This document shows positions 1 to 11,425 of a stretch of DNA of 64,000 nt, in pieces (position 1 is the stretch's first letter; each line of letters starts with the position of its first letter). The notes under the pieces were generated by a model. It saw only the letters and a list, made by a program, of their open reading frames with translations. It was not told where the DNA came from and did no database searches. The DNA is from Magnetospirillum fulvum. GTDB lineage: Bacteria > Pseudomonadota > Alphaproteobacteria > Rhodospirillales > Magnetospirillaceae. The stretch is taken from the NCBI RefSeq assembly GCF_900108475.1, contig NZ_FNWO01000005.1, positions 232,687 through 296,686 on the forward strand. The letters run 5' to 3'. The translations under genes were made by a program, and so were the position numbers.

Positions 1-2641
<2,641 letters not shown>

Positions 2642-2993
2642 AGTTCCCCAAGGGCATCTGTCCATTGAATCGACCAGGTTGTAGACGAAATTAAGTCCTG
2701 ACATCTTACCGACGTTCCCCCCAGCCGGAAGCATGACCCGGGATGCTATACGGTCGGTCTGGGGGTGTCAACCTAGCGTTCCTGTCGGCCATTTCCGCCA
2801 GAGTCGGGCTATGCGCGGCCCTTTCGAACCGTTGCAATTCGCCTTGCCAGCGAGCGATCTCCCCCCTTAAATTGGCCGCCCAGACGGCGCCGGGGGAGGT
2901 GCTGTCCGGATCGGAGAGTAAATTCCAAGGAACGGGCGGTCTGGCCCGCGTCTAATGGCGGCGCTTTGCCGGTGTCGAGGGAGACAAAGGGTC
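2642..2993. other. Divergent intergenic region between bchF and bchG
   Basis: This 352-base gap must hold the promoters of both photosynthesis operons. I looked for the PpsR/CrtJ palindrome TGT-N12-ACA and found no exact match on either strand. The nearest case has TGT and ACA 18 bases apart (TGT near 2680, ACA near 2701). No FNR/FixK palindrome is evident either. No coding capacity is supported here. Confidence 0.5.
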
Positions 2994-3884
2994 ATGGATT
3001 TGGTGAAAGCTCGCGCGATCATCGCGCCCTCGGTGGAACTGCTCAAGCCCATCACGTGGTTCCCGCCGATGTGGGCGTTCGCGTGTGGCGTGGTCTCGTC
3101 GGGTCAGTCGGTGATCGACCATTTCGGCTTCGTCGTCGCTGGGGTTGCCCTGGCCGGTCCGCTGGTCTGCGGCACCAGCCAGGCTGTCAACGACTGGTTC
3201 GACCGCCATGTCGATGCCATCAACGAGCCCAACCGCCCGATCCCGTCGGGCCGCCTGCCCGGCCAGACCGGACTTTATATAGCGATCGGATGGACCGCTT
3301 TGTCGGCCTGGGTCGCGTTCTATCTCGGCGCGGTGGTGTTCGTCGCCGCCCTGCTCGGCCTCGCGCTGGCCTGGGCCTACAGTGCGCCGCCGTGGCGGCT
3401 GAAGGAAAACGGCTGGCACGGCAACCTCGCCTGCGCCGCCTGTTACGAGGGTCTGCCCTGGATCACCGGTGCCGCCGTGATGACCGGCGGCCTGCCCGAC
3501 TGGAAGGTGTTCGCCCTGGCCGCGCTCTATAGCGCCGGGGCGCACGGCATCATGACCCTGAACGATTTCAAGTCGGTCGAGGGCGACCGTCAGATGGGCG
3601 TCAACTCGCTGCCGGTGCTGCTCGGGCCGGAGAAGGCCGGGGTGCTGGCCTGCAAGGTGATGGCCATCCCGCAGGCAGTGGTGATCTTGCTGCTGCTGCT
3701 GTGGGGCCACACCACCGGAGCCGCGATCGTCACCCTGCTGCTGGCGATTCAGGGCGTGCTGATGGTCAAGCTGCTGAAGCGTCCGGCCGAACTGGCGCCC
3801 TGGTATAATGCCACCGGCATCACTCTTTATGTCCTCGGCATGATGGTCAGCGCGGTCGCGTTGAATGCCGGGGTGACCCAGTGA
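2994..3884 (+). CDS. bchG: Bacteriochlorophyll a synthase (prenyl transferase)
   Basis: BchG esterifies bacteriochlorophyllide a with geranylgeranyl diphosphate; it is an integral membrane UbiA-superfamily enzyme. The 296-residue product shows the first aspartate-rich motif in VNDWFDRHVDAINEPNRPIPSG and the second in LNDFKSVEGDRQMGVNSLPV, with about eight hydrophobic helices. The ATG at 2994 follows GAGGGAGA and gives the normal length; an in-frame ATG at 2955 lacks a ribosome site. The stop overlaps the next start as GTGA (3881-3884), so the two genes are coupled. Confidence 0.95.
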   Translation: MDLVKARAIIAPSVELLKPITWFPPMWAFACGVVSSGQSVIDHFGFVVAGVALAGPLVCGTSQAVNDWFDRHVDAINEPNRPIPSGRLPGQTGLYIAIGWTALSAWVAFYLGAVVFVAALLGLALAWAYSAPPWRLKENGWHGNLACAACYEGLPWITGAAVMTGGLPDWKVFALAALYSAGAHGIMTLNDFKSVEGDRQMGVNSLPVLLGPEKAGVLACKVMAIPQAVVILLLLLWGHTTGAAIVTLLLAIQGVLMVKLLKRPAELAPWYNATGITLYVLGMMVSAVALNAGVTQ

Positions 3885-5212
3885 GTTCCGGCGCCCCTCT
3901 CGGCTGGCTTGGTATTGTCCGGCTCGGGCTGATCCAGGCCTCCCTGGGGGCCATCGTCGTTCTCGCCACCTCGACCGTCAACCGCGTGATGGCGGTCGAA
4001 CTGGCCCTGCCCGCCTTGGTTCCCGGCGTTCTGGTGGCGTGGCATTACGCCGTCCAGATCCTGCGTCCCCGGATGGGCTATGGCTCCGATCAGGGCGGGC
4101 GGCGAGCCCCCTGGATCATGGGCGGCCAAGTGATCCTCGCCACCGGCGGGATCTCCGCCGCGCTGGCGATCCCGCTGATCGAGACCTCGCTGCCGCTGGG
4201 TCTGGCGGTTTCCTTCATCGGCTTCACCCTGGTCGGCATCGGCGCGGGCACTTCGGGCACCACCCTGTTGGTGCTGATGGCGAAACGGGTCGCCCCCGCG
4301 CTGCGTCCCGCCGCCGCGACGATCGTCTGGGTGATGATGATCGCCGGAATGGCGGTCACCGCCGGAACCGTCAGCAAGCTGCTCGCTCCGTTCTCGGCCG
4401 AGCGTTTGATCGAGGTTACCGTCGGTGTCGCCGTGTTTGCCCTGGTGTTGACCGGCGGCGCGCTGTGGGGGGTCGAAGGCCCGCTTTCGCACGAATCCGC
4501 GCCGCCGCCCGAGAAACGGCAGCAGCCGTTCATGCAGGCGCTGGCCGAAGTGTGGTCCGAGCCGCAGGCCCGCAGCCTGACCCTGTTCATCTTCGTCTCG
4601 ATGCTGGCCTATAACGCCCAGGAACTGATCCTGGAGCCGTTCGCCGGTCACGTCTATGGCCGCACCGTCGGCGAGACGGCGCGGATCACCGGGATGCAAC
4701 ATGGCGGTGCCCTGCTGGGAATGATCCTGGCCGGGACGCTGTGCACCATTTTGTCCCGCCGCTGGGCCGGGACGATGCGCGCCTCGACGATGATCGGCTG
4801 CGTCGGGTCGGGTTTGATCCTGCTGGTCCTGGCCGGATCGGGCTTTGTCGCGCCCGACTGGCCGCTCGACCTCACCGTGTTCATCTTGGGGATCGCCAAC
4901 GGTGCCTTCGCGGTGTCGGCGATCAGTTCGATGATGACGATGGTCGGCCACGGCACCAAATCGCGCGAGGGAACCCGGATGGGAATTTGGGGCGCGGCCC
5001 AGGCGGTCGCCTTTGCCGTGGGCGGTCTGGTTGCGACCGCGTCGAGCGATCTGGCCCGCTGGCTGCTGGGCTCGCCCGCCGCCGCCTATGCCGCCGTGTT
5101 CGCGATGGAAGCCCTGTTGTTCGTTGTCGCCGCCTGGTTGGCGGTGAGTGTGTTCCAGTCAAGTGGGTCCGGGTCTCGCCAGAGCGAGGCAGAGGGGCCG
5201 GTCGGCGGTTGA
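3881..5212 (+). CDS. PucC/Bch2-type major facilitator membrane protein of the photosynthesis cluster
   Basis: A 443-residue polytopic protein (about 12 hydrophobic segments) of the BCD family of the major facilitator superfamily (PucC, LhaA, ORF428). These help insert or assemble light-harvesting complexes, possibly by handling bacteriochlorophyll. Family features visible are VNRVMAVELALPALVPG near the start and the RPRMGYGSDQGGRRAPWI loop. It starts at a GTG overlapping the bchG stop. Its place between bchG and bchP matches the ORF428/bch2 position of known photosynthesis gene clusters. Which member it is cannot be settled without a tree. Confidence 0.85.
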   Translation: MSSGAPLGWLGIVRLGLIQASLGAIVVLATSTVNRVMAVELALPALVPGVLVAWHYAVQILRPRMGYGSDQGGRRAPWIMGGQVILATGGISAALAIPLIETSLPLGLAVSFIGFTLVGIGAGTSGTTLLVLMAKRVAPALRPAAATIVWVMMIAGMAVTAGTVSKLLAPFSAERLIEVTVGVAVFALVLTGGALWGVEGPLSHESAPPPEKRQQPFMQALAEVWSEPQARSLTLFIFVSMLAYNAQELILEPFAGHVYGRTVGETARITGMQHGGALLGMILAGTLCTILSRRWAGTMRASTMIGCVGSGLILLVLAGSGFVAPDWPLDLTVFILGIANGAFAVSAISSMMTMVGHGTKSREGTRMGIWGAAQAVAFAVGGLVATASSDLARWLLGSPAAAYAAVFAMEALLFVVAAWLAVSVFQSSGSGSRQSEAEGPVGG

Positions 5213-5240
5213 GCCGAAACACCAATCGGGGGGAAAGACG

Positions 5241-6428
5241 ATGACCGAACTTAACACTTTCGACGCCGTCGTGGTTGGCGGCGGTCCGGCCGGAGCGACA
5301 GCGGCGACCCATCTGGCCCGGCGTGGCTTCTCGGTTCTGCTGCTCGACCGCGCCGGTCGAATCAAGCCCTGTGGTGGCGCGGTGCCGCCCCGGTTGATGG
5401 CCGAGTTCGAGATTCCCGACAGCCTGCTGGTGGCGCGGATCACCAAGGCGCGGATGATCGCTCCCTCGAACCAGTATGTCGATATTCCGATCGAGGGCGG
5501 CTATGTCGGCATGGTCAACCGCTCGACCTTCGACGAATGGCTGCGCGAGCGGGCCCGTGCCGCCGGAGCCGAACGTCGCACCGGCACCTTCGAGACCTTC
5601 GAGCGCGACGAGAACGGCGTCGCGGTGATCCACTACAAGGATTCCGACGGCAATCCGGCGGCGGTCAAGGCCCGCGCCGTGATCGGCGCCGACGGTGCCC
5701 AGTCCGCGATCGGCCGTCAGGCGGTGCCCGGTGCCGACAAGCTGAAATACGTCTTCGCCTATCATGAATTCGTCCGCACCCCCGACCAGCCCCCGGCGGG
5801 CTATGAGGCCGACCGCTGCGACGTCTATTACCAAGGCCCGCTGTCGCCGGACTTTTATGCCTGGGTGTTCCCGCACGGCGACACCGTCAGCATCGGCACC
5901 GGCACCGCGCTGAAGGGCTTCTCGATGCGTCAGGCGGTCACCGACCTGCGCAAGACGATCGGGTTGGACAGCGCCGAGACCCTGCGCCAGGAAGGCGCGC
6001 CGATCCCGATGGAGCCGCTCAAGGTGTGGGATAACGGCCGCGACGTGCTGCTGGCCGGTGACGCCGCTGGCGTCGTCGCCCCGGCCTCGGGCGAAGGCAT
6101 CTATTACGCGATGGTCGGCGGCCGTCTCGCCGGCGAAGCGGTCGCCGACTTCCTGATCAGCGGCAAGCCCAAGGCCCTGGCCAGTGCCCGTCGCCGCTTC
6201 ATGAAGGCGCACGGCAACGTGTTCCGCGTCCTCGGCGTGATGCAGAGCTTCTGGTACAGCAACGACAACCGCCGCGAACGCTTCGTCAGCATCTGCCGCG
6301 ACAAGGACGTTCAGCAGCTGACCTTCGACGCCTACATGAACAAGGAACTGGTCAAGGCCAAGCCGCTGGCCCATGTCCGCATTTTCCTGAAGAACATCGC
6401 CCACCTTACCGGCCTGATCAAAGCCTAA
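5241..6428 (+). CDS. bchP: Geranylgeranyl-bacteriochlorophyll reductase
   Basis: BchP reduces the geranylgeranyl tail of bacteriochlorophyll to phytyl. The 395-residue flavoprotein opens with the dinucleotide-binding motif VVVGGGPAGATAATHLARRG, then the family signature KPCGGAVPPRLMAEF, and has the second FAD motif DVLLAGDAAGVVAPASGEGI near residue 270. The ATG at 5241 follows GGGGGGAAAG; the longer open frame from 5148 overlaps the upstream gene and lacks a site. It lies in the bchG-ORF-bchP-crtI-crtB series, with short gaps. Confidence 0.95.
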   Translation: MTELNTFDAVVVGGGPAGATAATHLARRGFSVLLLDRAGRIKPCGGAVPPRLMAEFEIPDSLLVARITKARMIAPSNQYVDIPIEGGYVGMVNRSTFDEWLRERARAAGAERRTGTFETFERDENGVAVIHYKDSDGNPAAVKARAVIGADGAQSAIGRQAVPGADKLKYVFAYHEFVRTPDQPPAGYEADRCDVYYQGPLSPDFYAWVFPHGDTVSIGTGTALKGFSMRQAVTDLRKTIGLDSAETLRQEGAPIPMEPLKVWDNGRDVLLAGDAAGVVAPASGEGIYYAMVGGRLAGEAVADFLISGKPKALASARRRFMKAHGNVFRVLGVMQSFWYSNDNRRERFVSICRDKDVQQLTFDAYMNKELVKAKPLAHVRIFLKNIAHLTGLIKA

Positions 6429-6448
6429 ACCAGATCGGAGACCCGTCA

Positions 6449-7975
6449 GTGACCCTTGCGCACAGTCAGAATACGATCCGGGACGGAGCCACCCGCCCCC
6501 ATGCCGTCGTCATCGGCAGCGGCTACGGCGGCCTTGCCGCCGCCATCCGCCTGGGAGCCCGCGGCTATCGCGTCACCGTTCTGGAGCGTCTCGACGCGGC
6601 AGGGGGACGCGGTTACGTCTTCCGTCAGGACGGGTTCACCTTCGATGCCGGTCCGACCATCATCACCGCGCCGTTCCTGTTCGAAGAGCTGTGGAAATTG
6701 TGCGGCAAGACGATGTCGGACGACATCGACCTCCGCCTGATGGACCCGTTCTACCGCATCCGGTTCGACGATGGCCGCACCTTCGATTATTGCGGCGATC
6801 GCGACCGGCTGCGGGCCGAGGTGGCGAAGTTCTGCCCGGGCGACCTGCCCGGCTATGACCGCTTCATGAAGGCGAGCGAGGGGGTGTTCCGGGTCGGCTT
6901 CGAGAAGCTGTCCTCGATGCCGTTCTCGTCGATCACCGACATGCTGAAGGTGGCTCCGGCGATGGCGATCCATCGCTCGTACCGCAGCGTGTACCAGTTC
7001 GCCGCCGAATATCTGTCCGACGACGCGCTGCGGATCGTCTTTAGCTTCCATCCGCTGTTGATCGGCGGCAATCCCTATTCGGTGACGTCGGTCTACAGCC
7101 TGATCTCGTATCTGGAACAGCGCTGGGGCGTCCATTTCGCGATGGGCGGCACCGGCGCGCTGGTCCAGGGGCTGGTCGGGCTGATCGAGGGCCAGGGCAA
7201 CAAGATCCGTTACAAGTCTCCGGTTGCCCGCATCCTGGCCGAGCAGGGCCGCGCCGTCGGCGTCCGTCTTGAATCGGGCGAGGTGATCGACGCCGACATC
7301 GTCGTCTCCAACGCCGATGCCGCCACCACCTATAACACCCTGCTCGCCGACGAACCGCGCTTCCGCTGGTCGGATTCGCGGATCGAGAAAAGTGTCAGTT
7401 CGATGAGCGCCTTCGTGTGGTACTTTGGCACCCGGAAGCGTTATGAGGATGTCCCTCACCACACCATCCTCCTCGGCCCGCGCTACCGTGGTCTGCTGCA
7501 CGACATCTTCGACAAGAAAACCCTGGCCGAGGATTTCAGCCTGTATCTCTATCGCCCCACCGCGACGGACCCGTCGATGGCCCCCAAGGGCTGCGACTCG
7601 TTCTATGTGCTGTCGCCGGTTCCCAATCTGGAAGGCGATACCGACTGGACGACCGAGGCAGAAATCTACCGCAAGCGGATCGCCGCCTATCTCAGCCGTA
7701 CCGTGCTGCCCGATCTGGAAGCCAACGTCGTCTCCTCGCGGATGACGACGCCGCTCGACTTCCAGAACCGGCTGCAATCGTTCCGTGGCGCCGCGTTCGG
7801 CATGCAGCCGATCCTGCTTCAAAGCGCGTGGTTCCGTCCCAACAACCGCAGCGAGGAACTCGACCGCCTGTATCTGGTCGGTGCCGGAACCCATCCCGGC
7901 GCCGGACTTCCGGGCGTGCTGTCCTCCGCGCAGGTCATTGACAGGCTGGTGCCCGATGCCAACGCCCTCATCTAA
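6449..7975 (+). CDS. crtI: Phytoene desaturase
   Basis: CrtI introduces successive double bonds into phytoene to give neurosporene or lycopene, precursors of spirilloxanthin-type carotenoids. The 508-residue protein has the N-terminal FAD motif VVIGSGYGGLAAAIRLGARG, the FDAGPTIITAP segment, and the C-terminal carotenoid-oxidase signature LVGAGTHPGAGLPGVLSSA. The start is a GTG at 6449, 20 bases after bchP, consistent with one operon. Its last 20 bases overlap crtB. The number of desaturation steps cannot be read from sequence alone. Confidence 0.93.
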   Translation: MTLAHSQNTIRDGATRPHAVVIGSGYGGLAAAIRLGARGYRVTVLERLDAAGGRGYVFRQDGFTFDAGPTIITAPFLFEELWKLCGKTMSDDIDLRLMDPFYRIRFDDGRTFDYCGDRDRLRAEVAKFCPGDLPGYDRFMKASEGVFRVGFEKLSSMPFSSITDMLKVAPAMAIHRSYRSVYQFAAEYLSDDALRIVFSFHPLLIGGNPYSVTSVYSLISYLEQRWGVHFAMGGTGALVQGLVGLIEGQGNKIRYKSPVARILAEQGRAVGVRLESGEVIDADIVVSNADAATTYNTLLADEPRFRWSDSRIEKSVSSMSAFVWYFGTRKRYEDVPHHTILLGPRYRGLLHDIFDKKTLAEDFSLYLYRPTATDPSMAPKGCDSFYVLSPVPNLEGDTDWTTEAEIYRKRIAAYLSRTVLPDLEANVVSSRMTTPLDFQNRLQSFRGAAFGMQPILLQSAWFRPNNRSEELDRLYLVGAGTHPGAGLPGVLSSAQVIDRLVPDANALI

Positions 7976-9026
7976 CCGCCCCGCCTCGTCGGCGGCCGAT
8001 TTCGCCGAATGCCGCGCTCTGATGAAAGGCGGGTCGAAATCGTTCTTCGCCGCCTCGCTGCTGCTGCCCAGTTCGGTCTGCAAGCCCGCGACCGCGCTGT
8101 ATGCCTTTTGCCGATTGGCCGACGACGCCGTCGATGAAGGCGGCGGGATCGACGCGCTCGAAGGATTGCTCGACCGGCTCGACGGAATCTATGCGGGCAA
8201 TCCGGCACCGATCGCCGCCGACCGCGAATTCGCTCAGGTCGTCGCCTTTTACGGCATCCCCAAGACCCTGCCCGCCGCCCTGATCGAGGGGTTCGAGTGG
8301 GACGGGCTGGGCCGTCGTTATGAAACCCTGTCCGACCTCAACGCCTATGCCACCCGCGTCGCGGGCACGGTCGGGGCGATGATGACGATGCTGATGGGGG
8401 TGCGCGATCCCGACGCGGTGGCGCGGGCCTGCGATCTGGGCATCGCGATGCAATTCACCAACATCGCCCGCGATGTCGGCGAGGACGCCCGCAGGGGCCG
8501 CATCTATCTGCCGCTGACCTGGATGCGCGAGGAAGGGATCGACCCCGACGCCTGGTTAAAAGACCCCAAGTTCGACAAGGCGCTGGGCCGGGTGGTCAAG
8601 CGGCTGCTGAAGGCCGCCGACGAACTGTATCTCCGCTCGGAAGCGGGCGTCGCCGCCCTGCCCCCCGCCTGCCGGGGTGCCATCCACGCCGCCCGCTTCC
8701 TCTATGCCGAAATCGGTCACAAGGTCCGGCGGCGCGGCTACGATTCCGTCACCGGCCGCGCCGTGGTGCCGCTGTACCACAAGCTGTGGCTGCTGGTGAC
8801 CAAGATCGTTCTGAGCGACTTCATTCCCACCCACCGGATTGTCGCGCCGCCGGTCGAGGAAGCCCGCTTCCTGGTCGATGCCGTCGCCGCGATCCCCGAC
8901 TGGCCCGAAGCGTCGCGCGGCAAGATCCGCCCGCCGATCCGCTGGTGGAGCTTCACCGACCGCGCCATCTGGGTGCTCGATCTGTTCGAGCAACTGGAAC
9001 GGCGCGATCAGCTTCAGCGGCGGTAA
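7956..9026 (+). CDS. crtB: Phytoene synthase
   Basis: CrtB condenses two geranylgeranyl diphosphates to phytoene, the first carotenoid step. The 356-residue product carries both aspartate-rich squalene/phytoene synthase motifs, AFCRLADDAVDEGG and TNIARDVGEDARRGRIYLP. The ATG at 7956 sits inside the last seven codons of crtI in another frame, so translation is probably coupled; a longer in-frame opening from 7785 lies wholly within crtI. It is the last gene of the rightward photosynthesis run, followed by a strong hairpin. Confidence 0.94.
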   Translation: MPTPSSNRPASSAADFAECRALMKGGSKSFFAASLLLPSSVCKPATALYAFCRLADDAVDEGGGIDALEGLLDRLDGIYAGNPAPIAADREFAQVVAFYGIPKTLPAALIEGFEWDGLGRRYETLSDLNAYATRVAGTVGAMMTMLMGVRDPDAVARACDLGIAMQFTNIARDVGEDARRGRIYLPLTWMREEGIDPDAWLKDPKFDKALGRVVKRLLKAADELYLRSEAGVAALPPACRGAIHAARFLYAEIGHKVRRRGYDSVTGRAVVPLYHKLWLLVTKIVLSDFIPTHRIVAPPVEEARFLVDAVAAIPDWPEASRGKIRPPIRWWSFTDRAIWVLDLFEQLERRDQLQRR

Positions 9027-9040
9027 CAGCCTGACCTCCC

Positions 9041-9072
9041 CCCCATCCTCTCGGACGAAAGAGAGGATGGGG
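9041..9072. terminator. Bidirectional terminator hairpin after crtB
   Basis: Perfect 12-base arms CCCCATCCTCTC (9041-9052) and GAGAGGATGGGG (9061-9072) with an 8-base loop sit between convergent crtB and the TRAP-type binding protein gene. There is no clear T-run. Confidence 0.7.
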
Positions 9073-9079
9073 CGGAGCG

Positions 9080-10054
9080 TCACTCCACCGCCAGGACGCG
9101 GTCGATCATCTCGGCCCCGCCCGCCACCTGCTCGCGGAACATCTTCCACGACGTCCGCCGCGCCAGCCGCTGCCATGCCGTCAGCGCTTCCGGATCGAGT
9201 GTCCGAACCTCGATCCCGGCGGCGAGATAATCCCCGGCCAATTGCCGTTCGAAGCGTGACGCGTTGGCGGTCAACGCGCTCCCGGCCCGGCTGCCCGCAT
9301 CCAGCACCGCCTGACGGCGTTCCGTATCCAATTCCTCCCATGCCCGCCGCGACAGCAAGATCGGTTCGTAGAAATACCAGATCGCGCCTGCGGCCCCCGG
9401 CAGGGTCAGGCAGGCGAAGCGGGTCCGCAGCCGGGCGCTCAACAGGGTGGTGACGCTGGTGCTGGCGATGTCGATCAGGCCGTGATCGAGCAAGGTGGCC
9501 AGCATTTCCGAGGTCGGCACCGGCACCGGCACCGCTCCGGTTGCCCCCCACAATTCAGCGTAATACGGCCCGATGATGCGGGCGCGCAGACCGGCGGCGT
9601 CGGTGGGAGCGACGATGCAATGTCGCCGCCCGGCGATCGTGCCTGCGGCCCAGCTTTGCCCGATCACCACCGCGCCCGCCGCTTCGATCCGGCGATGCAG
9701 ATCGCGCATCGGCCCCGAGGCGTTGAGGCGGCGGGCATGATCCAGACCCCGCACGACACCGGGCAGCGACAGCACCGCGATCTGCGGAATGCGGTCGATC
9801 ATGTAATCGGCGGGGATCAAGGCGAGGTCGAGAGTGCCATTGTTCAGCCCGCTCAACTGGTCGCGCGGCGACAGCAGCGTCGCCTGAGGAAAGATGCGGA
9901 TGGCGATGCCCAGACCGGCCAGATCGTCGGCGAGACGGCGCAGCGCCTGATCGCGCGGGTCGCCCACCGGGAATTGATGCGAGGCGGTCCAGGATTGCGC
10001 CGCCAGGGGAAGCGGCAGGATCGCGGCCAAAGCGGCCAGCCCCGCCGCCGCCAA
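9080..10054 (-). CDS. TRAP transporter solute-binding protein (DctP family), orphan
   Basis: A 324-residue periplasmic binding protein of the DctP/TAXI type. It has a hydrophobic export segment (AALAAILPLPLAAQS), then the ASHQFPVGDPRDQ and LTLPGAAGAIWYFYEPILLS regions typical of DctP-like proteins, where a conserved arginine contacts the substrate carboxylate. No DctQ or DctM membrane gene is adjacent, so it is an orphan or works with a distant permease. The only usual start codon is TTG at 10054, which leaves no positive charges before the hydrophobic stretch. The frame stays open upstream (RRSASACRHR precedes it), so a CTG start near 10087 is possible. The substrate is unknown. Confidence 0.75.
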   Translation of the reverse strand: MAAAGLAALAAILPLPLAAQSWTASHQFPVGDPRDQALRRLADDLAGLGIAIRIFPQATLLSPRDQLSGLNNGTLDLALIPADYMIDRIPQIAVLSLPGVVRGLDHARRLNASGPMRDLHRRIEAAGAVVIGQSWAAGTIAGRRHCIVAPTDAAGLRARIIGPYYAELWGATGAVPVPVPTSEMLATLLDHGLIDIASTSVTTLLSARLRTRFACLTLPGAAGAIWYFYEPILLSRRAWEELDTERRQAVLDAGSRAGSALTANASRFERQLAGDYLAAGIEVRTLDPEALTAWQRLARRTSWKMFREQVAGGAEMIDRVLAVE

Positions 10055-10101
10055 GCGGTGGCGACAGGCGGAGGCCGAACGCCGCAGGAGAGCCTCGCCG
10101 C

Positions 10102-10383
10102 TCAGAACGCCCCGGTCGCCGACGGCGTCAGCGGCAACCCGCAGACCGGACAGGTGGCGGCGGCCAGCAGCGCCTGACGCTGGGCCGGATCGGTGACGCC
10201 CTTTTCGGCCAACATCCGATCCATATCGCGCAAAAAGCCTTCATGCTCGGCGAGCCGTTTGCAGGCGGACTCGGTGCTGTCGTCGCCGCACTCGATCCGC
10301 TTCAATGCCGCCGCCTCACGCCCGCCGACGGCGATGCCCAGACCGGCCAAGGCGGAGACCCGAAGAAAATGACGGCGATCCAT
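10102..10383 (-). CDS. Small Tat-exported protein with a CxxC motif
   Basis: A 93-residue protein starting MDRRHFLRVSALAGLGIAVG, a twin-arginine signal. The mature part is short, with CGDDSTESACKRLAEHEGF and a C-terminal CPVCGLPL, four cysteines in all, which could bind metal or form disulfides. It lies 47 bases upstream of the TRAP-type binding protein on the same strand and diverges from the zinc-type transporter across the Zur-like box, so both directions may respond to metal. I do not recognise a named family; folding before export and metal binding are inferences. Confidence 0.7.
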   Translation of the reverse strand: MDRRHFLRVSALAGLGIAVGGREAAALKRIECGDDSTESACKRLAEHEGFLRDMDRMLAEKGVTDPAQRQALLAAATCPVCGLPLTPSATGAF

Positions 10384-10506
10384 GGCCGGGGGCTCCCTTA
10401 TCCAAACGTATGATTTGAAGTGTAGCGATGGCGGACCGGCCTTTGTCAAGCCTCGCCGCCCCGGCCCCATTCACCGACGAGACGGGACTTGCGGGAGTGG
10501 CGGAAT

Positions 10507-10526
10507 TGATATGTTATAACAATCGC
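10507..10526. promoter_or_regulatory. Zur-like operator
   Basis: TGTTATAACA at 10512-10521 is a perfect palindrome inside an AT-rich patch (ATGTTATAACAAT) that resembles alphaproteobacterial Zur boxes. It lies 24 bases before the small membrane protein and zinc-type transporter genes, and about 125 bases from the divergent Tat gene. Confidence 0.6.
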
Positions 10527-10544
10527 AATTGTCCCGGACCCCCC

Positions 10545-10682
10545 ATGTCATCCCCCACCCGCCCCCTCCCCTCGCTGCTGGCCTGGAGCGCCCCGGCCCG
10601 TCTGGCCTCAGCGATCCTGTGCCTTGTCCCGCTGTGGGCGGCGGTCGGCTGGGCGCTGGGCTGGTGGGGAGACACGCCGTGA
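10545..10682 (+). CDS. Small single-span membrane protein of the zinc-type ABC operon
   Basis: A 45-residue ORF starting at the ATG at 10545: a proline/serine-rich N-terminus, then one hydrophobic helix ending LWAAVGWALGWWGDTP. It is the first ORF after the Zur-like box, and its stop overlaps the GTG of the ATPase gene (GTGA at 10679-10682), as expected of a translated leading cistron. I do not recognise a family. It could be an accessory subunit of the transporter, or a leader ORF whose translation couples to the ATPase gene. Confidence 0.55.
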   Translation: MSSPTRPLPSLLAWSAPARLASAILCLVPLWAAVGWALGWWGDTP

Positions 10683-11425
10683 TTCTTCGCCTCGACGATC
10701 TGACCCTCGGCTACCAGCGTCATCCGGCCGTGCATCACCTGAGCGGCACCTTCGCCCCCGGTCGGCTGACCGCGGTGATCGGCCCCAACGGTGCGGGCAA
10801 GAGCACGCTGCTGAAAGGGATCAAGGGGCTGTTGCCGACGTTGAGCGGCCGGGTCGCCTTGTCCAAGGCCGAGCGCGGTCGCATCGCCTATCTGCCGCAG
10901 CAAGCCGACCTGGAACCCGGTTTTCCGATCTCGGTTCTTGATGTCGTCCTGCTCGGCCACTGGCGGCAAAGCGGCGCCTTCGGCGCGATCGGCCGCGACG
11001 GCCGCGCGGCGGCGGCGGCGGCCCTGGCGGCGGTGGGACTGCCCGGTTTAGAGGCGCGGACGATTGGCTCGCTCAGCCTGGGCCAGCGCCAGCGGGTGCT
11101 GTTCGCCCGCCTGATGCTGGAAGACGGCGCGGCGATCCTGCTCGACGAGCCGTTCGCCGCGATCGATTCCCGCACCGTCGATGATCTGATGGCGGTGATC
11201 CAGCGTTGGGGCGACGAAGGGCGGACGGTGATCGCGGTGCTGCACGATCTCGATCTGGTCCGCCGCGCTTTTCCCTTCACCCTGGCCCTGGCGCGGGAAG
11301 CGGTGGCGTGGGGACCAACCGAAACGGTGCTGACGCCTGCGACGTTGGACCGGATGCGCCAAAGCAGCGCGGCCTGGGACGACAACGCGGACCTGTGTCA
11401 CCGGGGGCAGTCCGATGCTTTATGA
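10679..11425 (+). CDS. Metal ABC transporter ATPase (ZnuC-like)
   Basis: A 248-residue ABC ATPase with Walker A GPNGAGKST, the variant signature SLSLGQRQRVLFARL, Walker B AILLDEPFAAID and the switch histidine in AVLHDLDLV. The resemblance is to the ZnuC/MntB-type ATPases of the ABC-3 (metal) class. It starts at a GTG overlapping the preceding small ORF and overlaps the permease gene by 11 bases. Zinc is the likeliest substrate given the Zur-like box; manganese or iron is possible. No periplasmic ZnuA-type gene is adjacent. Confidence 0.85.
   Translation: MILRLDDLTLGYQRHPAVHHLSGTFAPGRLTAVIGPNGAGKSTLLKGIKGLLPTLSGRVALSKAERGRIAYLPQQADLEPGFPISVLDVVLLGHWRQSGAFGAIGRDGRAAAAAALAAVGLPGLEARTIGSLSLGQRQRVLFARLMLEDGAAILLDEPFAAIDSRTVDDLMAVIQRWGDEGRTVIAVLHDLDLVRRAFPFTLALAREAVAWGPTETVLTPATLDRMRQSSAAWDDNADLCHRGQSDAL

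Noticed and set aside
2675..2702. PpsR/CrtJ site upstream of bchF
   Set aside because: TGT and ACA are separated by 18 rather than 12 (or 10-11) bases; no other match in the gap.
10428..10544. Upstream extension of the 45-residue membrane ORF
   Set aside because: It would run across the Zur-like palindrome and start in the promoter region; the ATG at 10545 is more plausible.
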